39,798 bases of DNA from a virus. Within the stretch, counting starts at the first letter, position 1; the number at the start of each line of letters is the position of its first letter. Below, one piece after another: positions 24,301 through 32,871 of this stretch. The stretch is taken from positions 1 to 39,798 of the IMG/VR virus record IMGVR_UViG_3300040794_000019. One strand, given 5' to 3'. The notes beneath the pieces are model-generated. The model made no database searches. It had not been told where the DNA came from and worked only from the letters and a program-made list of their open reading frames with translations. The position numbers and the translations under genes were made by a program.

Positions 24301-24674
24301 CGCCGGCGCCTGAAGCGTACAGCGGACCGTCTACCTTTGCGATGCCGAGCGCCGATGCGGTCCGCTCAGGCTATCTGCGCACGCCGACCACCGTGCCCAT
24401 GGCGACCATGGACACGACCGCGATGGCGGAGGCGTTCGCGAAGTCGGGGGCGACAACGTCCGCGCCGCCGGTCACGGTCAACATCACCGAGTCGAGCGAT
24501 AAACAGAAGCAAGGATCGGTCTCGCAACGACAAGGGCAAGGCGGAGAATCCATCATCGATATCGTGGTTGCGCAGGTGAAGTCTTCCATGAACTCAGACA
24601 TAGCCCGTGGCAGGGGCGTAGCCGCCGCGTTAGAGGCCCAGTACGGGCTCAGCCGCATACCCGGAGCTTTCTAA
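21381..24674 (+). CDS. Tape measure protein with lytic-transglycosylase-like domain
   Basis: This 1,097-residue protein sets tail length and is probably released into the host envelope. The N-terminal 290 residues fit the tape-measure domain (TIGR02675-like): heptad-rich coil, a hydrophobic segment (FGIIFLVTQLYRAAEAA), then the conserved LAQALGSGNLAGDELRSLNE near residue 195-210. Residues about 465-570 look like a goose-lysozyme/SLT fold: Glu490 in KFSFESGNF as likely catalytic acid, GPAQI near 510, and AGTLYFAEKMKE...EAVARYYLG near 540-570. A long charged coiled coil follows (to about residue 770), then a hydrophobic helix. Residues about 855-975 repeat a Pro-rich strand (VSVRAVMEPTPF, VHVKAIMEPTEI, IHIATILDPVRV, VHINAVLDPVQV). 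Confidence 0.93.
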   Translation: MAKTQRVIRYIEVKADTKDFIDQLNKIDKSTAAAAAELTKLNKATASVERSAKATASSLARFEASVAKASRAIKGFGIIFLVTQLYRAAEAAVRFAVSMAQATEQLTLMQTRLSRLGTGAGASNLSRTADLADKLGLSLADAADNVGLLSPAFERVGGTFGQVATFAENLTQSLRVFGTDARRAQIVTVQLAQALGSGNLAGDELRSLNENAGGLGLQLEKAVQEILNTTDGIKELGSAGKLTSEVVMKAFDKVFKNLEKSINALPPLLSQAAKRFENAWTNAISAIDKKLGATEFLTRFLEGATATLEINTVANAPDLATVAAAPSSVRSEAFSQAQIQLDQLIPKVQQLQAELDVAREKGGRSSNQIIKNNTRELKVLEEQIALLQKTQALIISVEFDYSRSQIQDTIAKARADAEAAMNKPYGAAAVSFFDENNFTGYDEIIDRIGKVIKLTKEGEKNLRDFLPFIIQSAKEAGVAVETMISKFSFESGNFTNFDAGKKSSAKGPAQIIEGTAKDLAEKYKLSYDLIRNGADGWVENIKAGTLYFAEKMKEANGDVKEAVARYYLGSGKVDKYGMDYTTGNNGGLTGTKYANMQYERSIKLMEALGKETMMVGAIQEGIDKQREQAFRDREAEQERLLKLRERAMSEEEVFAAKMKSLQADLDSGAITPDVYAANLLKDMKPVVAFYEDINEQQKKLDDAVRDSAQAWAEWLEQFEEISPEVEKLREGYRMLIADLDEEVITPDEFVRRAEQLRKAVGESLTEVDKLSQAIGGELTSAFGSWIDSAIDGTFNLRDALVDLLKEITKVMLQLALINTLKANGLGGFFGVSGNAASVTATVDSLNKLASPRAIRVDVPEEVSVRAVMEPTPFSVTPEINMPTVDPVVFSAIPDVAPMSGLPDSVHVKAIMEPTEITPPPVTPTFEAPKDIHIATILDPVRVSPMPQAVHINAVLDPVQVAPLPAAMMPRMVAAPAPEAYSGPSTFAMPSADAVRSGYLRTPTTVPMATMDTTAMAEAFAKSGATTSAPPVTVNITESSDKQKQGSVSQRQGQGGESIIDIVVAQVKSSMNSDIARGRGVAAALEAQYGLSRIPGAF

Positions 24675-25045
24675 TGGCAGTTCAATGGCCCGTAGAGTTT
24701 CCTGATGCAAGGGTCGAAGGCTGGGGACTGTCTCCCGCGCCTTTGGTCATTCGAAGCGAGATGGAGTCCGGCGCGGCGCGTGTGAGGCGCGTCTCTACCC
24801 AGCGTAATGACACCGTAGCGGCTACGTTCACTTTCGGAACACGGCAAGCTTTCGCAGACTTCCGAGCTTGGTATAGCGCAACAGCGCGCGATGGTGCCGA
24901 GTGGATTATCATGACGATCTACACCGGTATGTCCGGGGACTGCGGCACGTCGCAGCAGGTGCGCTTCATCGATGGCTGGGAGGCATCGGCGAGCGCGTCC
25001 AATATCATCGAGTTGTCCGCTAACCTTGAGGTTCGAGACTTGTGA
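24674..25045 (+). CDS. Minor tail protein (distal-tail type)
   Basis: The gene overlaps the tape-measure stop (TAATG). The 123-residue product, rich in beta strands and Trp, follows the tape measure as minor tail proteins of the lambda M / chi-like type do. The start VQWPVEFPDARVEGWGLSP and the segment RVSTQRNDTVAATFTFGTRQAFADFRAWYSA are typical for short proteins that sit at the tube end. It ends in GTGA overlap with the DUF1833 gene. The exact position in the tip is inferred from order. Confidence 0.75.
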   Translation: MAVQWPVEFPDARVEGWGLSPAPLVIRSEMESGAARVRRVSTQRNDTVAATFTFGTRQAFADFRAWYSATARDGAEWIIMTIYTGMSGDCGTSQQVRFIDGWEASASASNIIELSANLEVRDL

Positions 25046-25536
25046 CTGACACCACACTATCGCAAGCGATCAAAGAAGCCTATGCCAGTGCCCCGGTCGA
25101 TGACATCATCTACCACACGCTCGAGTTCTATCACGCGACCTTCCCCACGCCGGTCTACGTCGTGCAGGGCTTCGACAGCATCACGACAGGCAACCCTGCG
25201 GTCACCTGGACCGCCATCCCGTTTAGTCTGACGTTGCCGGAGGTAACCCCCTCGGGACCGCCGCAACTCCAGCTCTCAGTCGACAACGTCTCGCGAGACC
25301 TGATGGATGCGATCGACTCCGCCGCCGAGTCCGGGCAGCAGATCCGAGTGACCTACCGTGCCTTCCTGGCGTCGGATCTCAGTAGCGCGCAGAACGACCC
25401 TCCGCTCACCCTCAACCTGCGGTCCATCAACGTGACGCCGACGGTCATCACGGCGACCGCTTCGCTCTACAACTTCACCAACCGCAAATGGCCGCGCGGG
25501 GTCTACCGGGACGAGCAGTTCCCTGGACTGATCTAA
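25042..25536 (+). CDS. Minor tail protein, DUF1833 family (lambda L-like position)
   Basis: Start GTG 25042 overlaps the upstream stop (GTGA). The 164-residue product begins SQAIKEAYASAPVDDIIYHTLEFYH and goes on to PVYVVQGFDS, then LPEVTPSGPPQLQLSVDNVSRDLMDAID and QQIRVTYRAFLASDLS, then a late LYNFTNRKWPRGVYRDEQFPGL. These stretches fit DUF1833, a domain found in many siphovirus tail modules next to an NlpC/P60 protein. It probably belongs to the baseplate hub region. No enzyme site is visible. Confidence 0.88.
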   Translation: MTDTTLSQAIKEAYASAPVDDIIYHTLEFYHATFPTPVYVVQGFDSITTGNPAVTWTAIPFSLTLPEVTPSGPPQLQLSVDNVSRDLMDAIDSAAESGQQIRVTYRAFLASDLSSAQNDPPLTLNLRSINVTPTVITATASLYNFTNRKWPRGVYRDEQFPGLI

Positions 25537-25916
25537 TGCACTGGGCGGTGAAGTACCTCGATCAGCAGTGGTCGCAACGGACCGACTGCTGGTGGTTCTT
25601 CCGCAAGGTGCAGATGGAGCAGTACGGCAGGATCATCCCGGAGATCGATGTTGATAGCCTGCACCTGCCGACCGTAATCCGCACGATCCGCGATCACGAG
25701 GAGCGCACCCGGTGGGCGGAGGTCCGCACTCCCATGGACGGTGACGGCGTCCTGCTCGGGCGTAGCGCCCGGCTCTCTCATGTCGGCATCTTCGTCGCGG
25801 TCGACGGCGGGAAAGTCCTGCACTGCGACCAGAAAGCTGGCACGCTACTTCAAGACCTACCAAGCCTCCGCCTCAACGGCTGGAACCACGTCCACTGGTA
25901 CTCCCCATGCAACTGA
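25536..25916 (+). CDS. Tail-tip NlpC/P60-type peptidase (lambda K-like)
   Basis: ATG 25536 overlaps the upstream stop (TAATG); the open frame upstream to 25488 is inside the DUF1833 gene. The 126-residue protein has the catalytic pattern of phage tail-tip Cys peptidases: Cys18 in TDCWWFFRKV and His82 in LSHVGIFVAVDGGKVLHCD. Such proteins are thought to cut peptide cross-links in peptidoglycan when the tail penetrates. It is short for the family and lacks the Mov34/JAB part present in lambda K. Its end overlaps the tip gene start by 10 nt. Confidence 0.87.
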   Translation: MHWAVKYLDQQWSQRTDCWWFFRKVQMEQYGRIIPEIDVDSLHLPTVIRTIRDHEERTRWAEVRTPMDGDGVLLGRSARLSHVGIFVAVDGGKVLHCDQKAGTLLQDLPSLRLNGWNHVHWYSPCN

Positions 25917-28900
25917 TCACGCAATCGAACGTCTTCAACCCGTCTGAGCGCGAGATCGTTCTGTACGATGCCGGACAGACGCTGGCGGAGCTTGCGCCAG
26001 AGACCCATCAGCCGTTCATTCTGTTCCTGAACGGCGAGGTGATCCTGCGCGAGCAGTGGGATGATCTCGTTGCGTGCGAGGACGATATCGTCCATTGCGT
26101 CTACCTGCCGGCGGGCGGTGGCGGGGGCGGGGGCAACAAGGCGGCGGGCATCGCGATCGCCGTCATCGCCATCGCGGCGGCGGTCGTTGTCGGTCCAGCG
26201 GCTTTAGCGTTTGCAGGCACTCAGCTCGGTCTCGGCTCTGCGGGCGCTGCTGCTTTCAGTTCCGCAGCCGTTGCCGCGACCACAATGGCAGGCGCCGTGC
26301 TGGTCAACGCGGTCCTGCCCCCGCCGTCGCTTCCTCGGCAGCAGCAGCAAGCCGCACTCGCGGCGCCAAGCCCGACCTATGACCTCAATGCGCAGGGCAA
26401 CTACAGCCGCCTCGGGCAGGTAATCCCGGTGCAGTACGGGCGGATGAAATTCTTCCCGGACTACGGTGCGAAGCCGATTTCTGAATACACCGGGCAGGCT
26501 ATGAACTTGACCGAACTATTCGTGATCGGTCGCGGATACTACGATATTGAAGAAATACAGCTGGGTGGCGTACCGGTTCAGTCAGTAGGGAATGTGTATT
26601 ACTACATATACAACCCAGGCGAGACTGTCGACACTTTTCCAACTAACCGCATTTTCACGTCAGTCAATGAGTCGGGTCTTCCGTTGCCGAACGGAACGCC
26701 GACCAACGCCTATGAGACCAACCCGCCCGGGACTGTTCTGTCTGGTCGGGTCGTGCTCAATATGGTGTTCCCTAACGGGCTCTATGACATTTATGAGAGT
26801 AACTGGAATGGTGTTCCTGCTGGCGGTCTAGGCGCAGTAACCTTGGGGTGGGATATCCAAGGGCAGGGTATAGCAGACGATGGAACGGTAATAGCTGACT
26901 GGGATTTGTTGAAAAAGGTATCAGTCCGGGGGGAGACACGCGACCGGCTCGGTGTTACGCACGAGGTAGAAATACCATCTAATTGGCCTCGCGCTCGTAT
27001 TCGCCTGAATTTTTTCCAGGAGACATCGAACACTTACCAGACGATGATGAATGATCTCGTTTGGGTCAGCACGACAGCTTACATCGTAGAGGACTCGGCG
27101 CAAGCTACTGCGTTCGACGACATGACAACGCTTGTTGTCAGGTCTAGCACCGGCGTTAATCAAACGTCAGCACCACAACAGAACCGGAAGGTGTCCGTCA
27201 TAGCGACCCGCCGGGTGCCGATCTACGATTCGGGTAGCGGAACGTGGTCGGAACCACAAGCCACGAGAAGTGTTGCGTGGGCGTTCGCGGACGCTGTCCG
27301 CAACGGCACCTACGGCGCAGGGCTGGGCCCGAATGAGTATTCCATTGACGACGTTGTAAAGCTGGCGCAGGAAGCCCAAGGCTGGCGATTCGACGGTCGC
27401 TTCGACAATGCCACCGTGGTGTGGGAAGTCCTTACCCAGATACTCCGGGCGGCACGGGCGCAACCGTACATTCAGGGCGGCGTGCTGCGGATCGCGAAGG
27501 ACCGTGACCAGACAACTCCGGTCGCGATGTTCGGTATGCGCAACATCATTAAGGATTCGTTCTCCATGGAGTTCGTCCCGCCTGGCGAAGAGACCGCTGA
27601 CATTGTCGCTGTCCAGTACCTAGACGAGGATGTGTGGCTGCCGCGCGTCGTTGCTGCTGCATGGAACGCGGGAGATCCCGTTGACCCGGACGACACCGAG
27701 GTCTTGGTCGACTTGTTCGGCGTCGTGAACCGCGACTACGCCTACAACGAAGCCTACTACCTGGCGCGTGCCAACCGGTTCCGCCGCCGCCTGATCTCGT
27801 TCCGGACCGAGATGGAGGGCTTCATCCCGTCACTCGGCGATCTGATCTCGGTCAGCCACGAGCTACCCTCGTGGGGCGTATCAGGCGAGGTTGTGGGTAT
27901 CGACCCGGACAACAACGCCACGTTGATCCTGAGCGAGCCGCTGGACTGGGCGTCCAACCCGACGCAGTTCCTCGTGCTTCGGCAGCGTGACGGCGTTCCG
28001 CGCAACGTGATGCAGGCTACAAGAGGCGCCACCGACTATCATGCCGTCCTCCAAGCGCCTCAGTCGTTCATCGACACGGGAACAGACCGCGAGCGCACGT
28101 ATTTTGCTGCCGGCGGTACGACCGACAAGCTGGACCGATTGGCTATCGTTACGGGCGTTCGCCCGATCTCGGAGAAAGAGGTCGAGATCTCCGCCACGAT
28201 CGATAGTCTGATGGTGCGTACCTTGCCGCCGGTGGACGCGCCGACTCCCCCCGGACCGCCGCCGATCCAGGAGCCGTGCCTGGCGCCGGTCGTAACCGAC
28301 CTAAGTGTCTCGACCGACCGCGACTTCACAGTTCTCTACATCGCGTTCAGTGCGCCAGAGTGCGCGACGCTGTTCGACTACCAAATCGCGAACACGATCA
28401 CCAGCGACCCGAATGCGATCTTGGACGAAGAGTGGGAGACGATTTTGTGGCAGGACTCCCGGCGTGGTGTGACCGTGCCGAACACCTACGGCGTCGGCGT
28501 GTGGGTGCGCGTGCGTGCCTATGGAGCCACCGTGGGTCCATGGACAGAGCCGGAAGAACTGAAGTTCGTCGCGACGCCCCCAGGCGGCGGGTACGAGCCG
28601 AAGCCGCTATTGGAGCCGCCGACGCCTGTCGACATGGATGCGACTATAGAAGGGTTCCAGTTTCGTCCATTGGCTGCTGGCCTTGAGCCTCACTGGGTGG
28701 ACACAGATTCAGAATATTTGAGAGGGGTCAACGTATGGATCAATACAATAGACGACCCTGATACCGCGTGGTTTGTCGCCACTGCTACGGCTACCGTAAT
28801 CGAGCAGGACGCGAACCCCGTCACTCCGGGCTTCTTCGAGGTCTATGGGCTTACCAGTAACACGACCTATTTCGTCTGGTTGCAGTCGGTCAATACAGAC

Positions 28901-31900
28901 GGCGTGGGTGGGCTGTTCTCGGCTCCCGTTATCACTGGCACGACCTATTACACCTGGGAAGACCTTCAAGGTGAGTTAGATGAGTCGTGGTTGACCGAAG
29001 AGCTAAACGACAGAATCGATAATATCGAAGACCTAATGCAAGAGGTCGACGATATACAACAGGAGATAGAAGATTCTAACAAGTTCCTCCAAGACCAGAT
29101 CGATGACCTGAACAATTCGATCGGAGATCTGGAAGGAATCAGCGACTACGACCCGGCTAGGGATTATACAGCTGGCGATCTTGTGGTCTATAACGGGTTC
29201 CTTTTCCGCGCTAATAAAGACATGACGGCGCCAGCTCCGGTGCCGGGGTCTGCTGCGGATGTCGACTCAAACTCGTGGCTCAAGCTGGGCGACTACGACT
29301 ACCTAGCTAGTGACTTGACCGCGCTGACCGCAGTCGTCACGCAGAACACTTCTGATATACAAGAAAACGAAGCTGGCATTGAGGCAAACGCCAGTCAGAT
29401 AACCAGCATACTCGCCAAAGTCGATGACCCAGACACGGGTAACGCTGCGCTCGGTAACGCGGTTGACGCCCTCGGTACGCGCGTCACTACGAACGAAGGT
29501 AACATCCAGGTCAACTCCGGAAAGATCACTGACATCGAGTCACTGGTCTACGATGGAGAGACTGGCAATGTCGCGTTGGCTAGCGTAACAGAACAGCTGA
29601 CCACGGACGTCGCCCTGATCGACGGTGAGCTGACCGCGATGGGTGGGCGCCTCACTGTCGTCGAAGCCCAGGTTGGTTCAGGCAACCTAATTACCGACGC
29701 TAACCTTTCAACCGGGTTCAACTCGTGGACAGAAACAGGCAACACGCCAGTCACTGTGAATTTCTACAGGGACGGCTCGTACGCGCTGATTTCTGACGGC
29801 GAAGAACAAACCGCCGTTATAGCGACTAATGGTGCACAAGGTAGCGATGTAAACTCGTATGGGGAGCTTTACAGCCTATCTATACCAGTCACTCCAGGCA
29901 AACACTATTGCGCTTCTGTTTACGCGATAGGCCAGTATGCAAACGCCAGGCTTCTGATAAAATACTATTCAGCGACCAACACGTACATATTTGCGTCGGG
30001 GACTCCCTCTGCGACTAAGTCTAACCTTAACGGCAATAGGTTGGAAGACTTCGATCGCGTCTTTGTGTTCGATACAGCGCCCATTAACGCTGTTAAAGCA
30101 GTAATCGCTCTTCGCTTATATGCCACGGGGACTGACTCAACGCGAGTGGGCACCGCGAAGTTCGTTCGTCCGATGTTCAACGAGATGTTGACGGACACGG
30201 CTACCGAGCCACCACTTTGGACGTCAGGCGAAGCACCGGTCAGTGCTGAAATTCGTAAGGTTCAGATTGCTTATGCCGCTGCGGACAGCGCGATTGCCCA
30301 AGACGTCACTACACTAGAAGCCCAAGTAGACTACAACGGTAGCGGAGGTGGGCAGAGTTCTCCTCTTGGGCAGTACGTTGACAGCGTAAAGGTGACCGCT
30401 ACTGCTGCTGATAATCTGTCAAAAGCGAATGCACAGTCAATAACGCAGCTTCAAGTTGGCGTTGGTCCTAGTGGCAACCTGCTACAAGACTCTACGTTCC
30501 AACTTAATCCACCGCCTGAAATACCGATGAATGGCGTTAGTACGAACACTCCATGGGAGCGATTTTATAGCAGCGGCACCGATAAAGCCAGCGACCTACG
30601 ATTTCTGAGGCAAAGTACAGACCCGTACAGTTGCTTGGATGGCTACGAAAATGAGGGCACATTTTATCAAGCGGTAGACGCCATCACCACAGGGGCGCCT
30701 TTACGTGTGGGTCTTAGGCAGAAGGTGCCAGCTACCGAAGGGCGTGCCTACATCGCGTCTGCCCACGTCATGATAACGTATAGTGCACAGTCTGCAGCTA
30801 CCGTAACAGTCGGGATTAAGTTCTGGAGTTCAAGAACGGTAGAAATAGCGAACTCCACCAGTTTCACTGAAACTAGGCACTACAACAGCAATTTCCAGTC
30901 GCTGAGCGCCTATAAAAGAGCATCAGCTACTAGCCCCATGGTGGCTCCGTCCAATGTTAAATTCGTCAGCATAGAACTGCGCTACACAGCACTGAATAAT
31001 AATGAACCTTCTGGGTCGGCGAAGATAGTTCGTCCTATGTTGTCAGAAGCGACTGACATCAACCAGTCTGAACCTACGCCATGGGCAGCTGGTAGAGACC
31101 CAGAGGTGTTCGCCGCTATCCAAGAGACCATGACGGTCTGGGCGGAAAAAGTATCAGGCACAGGCACCGGAAGTACTGATGCTGGTGCAACCTATGTAAT
31201 GAAGATCCGGGCTGGATCGCAGTTCAGCGAGGCGCAAGCCGGTTTCGGCATGTCGGCGCTTTACAATTCATCGACTGGTAAGTACGAGACGGACTTCCGC
31301 ATAAAAGCTCAGCGGTTCGCGATTCTGGACAACAATTCAAATCTGAGTGGAACTAACTCGGATAACAACTACCCATTCGTGGTGACAGGTGGTGTTTGCT
31401 ATATCAAGAATGCTGTCATCCAGAATGGCGCTATCACTACAGTGAAGATCGGTGATGCGCAGATAACAGAAGCGAAAATAGCCAACCTCGCTGTAACCAC
31501 TGCGAAAATAAAAGACGCCAACATAACCGAGGCAAAGATAGGGACCGCTGCTGTAACCAACGCGAAAATAAAAGACGCTCAGATAACCGCTGCGAAGGTT
31601 GCGACAGCGGCAATCGAGACATTGAAAGTGAAAGGCGCAGCGGTAACGTCTGTTTATTTCGCAGATATGGGACAACTTACTGTCACAAGCGCGGCGTGGG
31701 TGAACGGTTCTGGTATCGGCATAGACATGAAAGACAAAGATTCAACTTCAGCGGTGGTTATCACAGTGTCGTACAGTATGGGCGGTACTCAAACTGTGCA
31801 GTCTGAAGTGCGTGTCAGGCGGAACGATGGCTGGTACACCAAGACGAGATCCGCGCAGCTCAATGCTAACACTGGAGCCGTGGTAACCGTGATGCTGATA

Positions 31901-32011
31901 GACCCGGCCCCTATAAATGGGGCTAACTACTACACATTGGAACTACACACACAGTCTGGTTCCATGACTAGCAACTGGAACTCAATAGCGGTACAAGGCG
32001 CAAAACGATGA
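25907..32011 (+). CDS. Central tail tip / host-specificity protein (I-J fusion type)
   Basis: The 2,034-residue protein begins with a small beta-grasp-like part (residues 1-70), a Gly7 run and about 60 hydrophobic residues (AIAIAVIAIAAAVVVGPAAL), the lambda-I-like region here fused to a J-like hub. The hub core follows (IPVQYGRMKFFPDYG near 175; RRRLISFRTEMEGFIPSLGDLISV near 625). Two FN3-like regions (from about residue 790) lead to a coiled coil (1018-1075), a CBM5/12-like module (about 1079-1128), more coiled coil, and two jelly-roll carbohydrate-binding-type domains opening GNLITDANLSTGFNSW and GNLLQDSTFQ (about 1258-1428 and 1521-1728). Near 1730-1830 a DUF1983-like segment precedes AKI-repeat strands (1831-1915) and a terminal beta sandwich. 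It should contact the receptor and guide ejection. Confidence 0.92.
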   Translation: MQLITQSNVFNPSEREIVLYDAGQTLAELAPETHQPFILFLNGEVILREQWDDLVACEDDIVHCVYLPAGGGGGGGNKAAGIAIAVIAIAAAVVVGPAALAFAGTQLGLGSAGAAAFSSAAVAATTMAGAVLVNAVLPPPSLPRQQQQAALAAPSPTYDLNAQGNYSRLGQVIPVQYGRMKFFPDYGAKPISEYTGQAMNLTELFVIGRGYYDIEEIQLGGVPVQSVGNVYYYIYNPGETVDTFPTNRIFTSVNESGLPLPNGTPTNAYETNPPGTVLSGRVVLNMVFPNGLYDIYESNWNGVPAGGLGAVTLGWDIQGQGIADDGTVIADWDLLKKVSVRGETRDRLGVTHEVEIPSNWPRARIRLNFFQETSNTYQTMMNDLVWVSTTAYIVEDSAQATAFDDMTTLVVRSSTGVNQTSAPQQNRKVSVIATRRVPIYDSGSGTWSEPQATRSVAWAFADAVRNGTYGAGLGPNEYSIDDVVKLAQEAQGWRFDGRFDNATVVWEVLTQILRAARAQPYIQGGVLRIAKDRDQTTPVAMFGMRNIIKDSFSMEFVPPGEETADIVAVQYLDEDVWLPRVVAAAWNAGDPVDPDDTEVLVDLFGVVNRDYAYNEAYYLARANRFRRRLISFRTEMEGFIPSLGDLISVSHELPSWGVSGEVVGIDPDNNATLILSEPLDWASNPTQFLVLRQRDGVPRNVMQATRGATDYHAVLQAPQSFIDTGTDRERTYFAAGGTTDKLDRLAIVTGVRPISEKEVEISATIDSLMVRTLPPVDAPTPPGPPPIQEPCLAPVVTDLSVSTDRDFTVLYIAFSAPECATLFDYQIANTITSDPNAILDEEWETILWQDSRRGVTVPNTYGVGVWVRVRAYGATVGPWTEPEELKFVATPPGGGYEPKPLLEPPTPVDMDATIEGFQFRPLAAGLEPHWVDTDSEYLRGVNVWINTIDDPDTAWFVATATATVIEQDANPVTPGFFEVYGLTSNTTYFVWLQSVNTDGVGGLFSAPVITGTTYYTWEDLQGELDESWLTEELNDRIDNIEDLMQEVDDIQQEIEDSNKFLQDQIDDLNNSIGDLEGISDYDPARDYTAGDLVVYNGFLFRANKDMTAPAPVPGSAADVDSNSWLKLGDYDYLASDLTALTAVVTQNTSDIQENEAGIEANASQITSILAKVDDPDTGNAALGNAVDALGTRVTTNEGNIQVNSGKITDIESLVYDGETGNVALASVTEQLTTDVALIDGELTAMGGRLTVVEAQVGSGNLITDANLSTGFNSWTETGNTPVTVNFYRDGSYALISDGEEQTAVIATNGAQGSDVNSYGELYSLSIPVTPGKHYCASVYAIGQYANARLLIKYYSATNTYIFASGTPSATKSNLNGNRLEDFDRVFVFDTAPINAVKAVIALRLYATGTDSTRVGTAKFVRPMFNEMLTDTATEPPLWTSGEAPVSAEIRKVQIAYAAADSAIAQDVTTLEAQVDYNGSGGGQSSPLGQYVDSVKVTATAADNLSKANAQSITQLQVGVGPSGNLLQDSTFQLNPPPEIPMNGVSTNTPWERFYSSGTDKASDLRFLRQSTDPYSCLDGYENEGTFYQAVDAITTGAPLRVGLRQKVPATEGRAYIASAHVMITYSAQSAATVTVGIKFWSSRTVEIANSTSFTETRHYNSNFQSLSAYKRASATSPMVAPSNVKFVSIELRYTALNNNEPSGSAKIVRPMLSEATDINQSEPTPWAAGRDPEVFAAIQETMTVWAEKVSGTGTGSTDAGATYVMKIRAGSQFSEAQAGFGMSALYNSSTGKYETDFRIKAQRFAILDNNSNLSGTNSDNNYPFVVTGGVCYIKNAVIQNGAITTVKIGDAQITEAKIANLAVTTAKIKDANITEAKIGTAAVTNAKIKDAQITAAKVATAAIETLKVKGAAVTSVYFADMGQLTVTSAAWVNGSGIGIDMKDKDSTSAVVITVSYSMGGTQTVQSEVRVRRNDGWYTKTRSAQLNANTGAVVTVMLIDPAPINGANYYTLELHTQSGSMTSNWNSIAVQGAKR
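31430..31640 (+). repeat. Tandem short repeats encoding ITxAKIxDAxI units
   Basis: A set of imperfect units of 15 to 45 bp centred on GCGAAAATAAAAGACGC and related forms encodes repeated ITEAKI / TTAKIKDAN strands. It links the DUF1983-like part to the terminal domain of the tip protein. Repeats of this kind form a triangular beta prism in trimeric or threefold tip spikes of lambda-like phages. Confidence 0.75.
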
Positions 32012-32442
32012 ACATACTCATACTTTACGACGATGTTGGGTATATTCGTTCTATTAACGTATTAGAGGATGAAAGAGGCGTTACCCCATTTCTCGATGTG
32101 ATTCCACCAGAACTACACTCGTTAGTGGTAGAAGTTGACTCTATGCCAGATCGGTACACCAAGAGAGTTATCGGTAACGAACTCGTCAGTATACCGGAAC
32201 CACCGGCGACAGAAGGGTATGAGTTCAGCCTAGAAAGTATGGAGTGGGTTCCCGATTTACAATTCATGGATGTAAACAACAGGCTGTTTCGTAACCGGCT
32301 GCTTGGTGACTGCGACTGGACGCAGCTTCCTGACGTGCCGTCTGAGACTAGCGAACAGTGGATATCCTATAGACAAGCATTGAGAGATTTACCCGCACAA
32401 CCCGGCTGGCCCAATGACATAGACTGGCCCGAACAACCTTGA
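32008..32442 (+). CDS. Tail fibre assembly chaperone (Phage_tail_APC-like)
   Basis: Starts in ATGA overlap with the tip gene. The 144-residue protein has the C-terminal motif of fibre assembly chaperones: RLLGDCDWTQLPDVP, then WISYRQALRDLP, then GWPNDIDWPEQP. These helpers bind fibre or tip proteins and aid trimerisation. The N-terminal half is a variable beta region (MNILILYDDVGYIRSINV). Direct coupling to the tip gene makes that protein its probable client, although the collagen fibres are alternatives. Confidence 0.87.
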   Translation: MNILILYDDVGYIRSINVLEDERGVTPFLDVIPPELHSLVVEVDSMPDRYTKRVIGNELVSIPEPPATEGYEFSLESMEWVPDLQFMDVNNRLFRNRLLGDCDWTQLPDVPSETSEQWISYRQALRDLPAQPGWPNDIDWPEQP

Positions 32443-32452
32443 GGAGATAACC

Positions 32453-32851
32453 ATGCACTTTTTTCTAGTTGATGAGAATGGCCGCATACAAGGATCTGGT
32501 CACAGCATTAACGACGACAAGCCGTTTAACTTCACAGAATCGATGAGCCTAACGATTCTGGACGTACCGTTAGACGCCGACCCGCACGCGCTGTACTCTA
32601 TTGAAGGTAATCTGCACCCAAAAGAAGAGATGAACTTCAGCGTACAAGGGAGCCAGGTGATCGGATTGCCAGTCGCGTGCCTGGTGGCGATAACTGGCAC
32701 TGAAGAGATAACCGTCAATATGACAGCAGGAGACTCTATGCTGCCGATGAATAGGGCGGGGATTTACAAGATGGTCTTTCACCCCCATAGCCCCAAGTAT
32801 TATGAGGCTACGGTGGATTTGGAGGTTGGCGTTGCCGAACCGGCATCCTAA
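32453..32851 (+). CDS. Hypothetical protein at the end of the tail module
   Basis: GGAG stands 7 nt before ATG 32453. The 132-residue product opens MHFFLVDENGRIQGSGHS, similar in style to small phage proteins that follow the fibre chaperone, and goes on with a TILDVPLDADPHALYSIEGNL segment. The rest is beta-rich, with an Ig-like look (ACLVAITGTEEITVNMTAGDSM, AGIYKMVFHPHSPKYYEATVDLEV). It could be a decoration or second fibre chaperone. The stop TAA (32849-32851) shares two bases with the stop of the facing gene. Confidence 0.65.
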   Translation: MHFFLVDENGRIQGSGHSINDDKPFNFTESMSLTILDVPLDADPHALYSIEGNLHPKEEMNFSVQGSQVIGLPVACLVAITGTEEITVNMTAGDSMLPMNRAGIYKMVFHPHSPKYYEATVDLEVGVAEPAS

Positions 32852-32871
32852 TCGGCTAGGCTAACGGCAAC
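32831..32871. terminator. Hairpin spanning the convergent stop codons, possible two-way terminator
   Basis: GTTGCCG (32831-32837) and CGGCAAC (32865-32871) are perfect inverted repeats with a 27-nt centre that contains both stop codons. On the plus strand TTT follows after AC; on the minus strand no clear T run follows. A competing 5-bp pair GCCGA/TCGGC (32834-32838 with 32852-32856) could form instead. The placement suggests termination or a barrier between opposing transcripts, but the weak T tract keeps confidence low. Confidence 0.4.
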
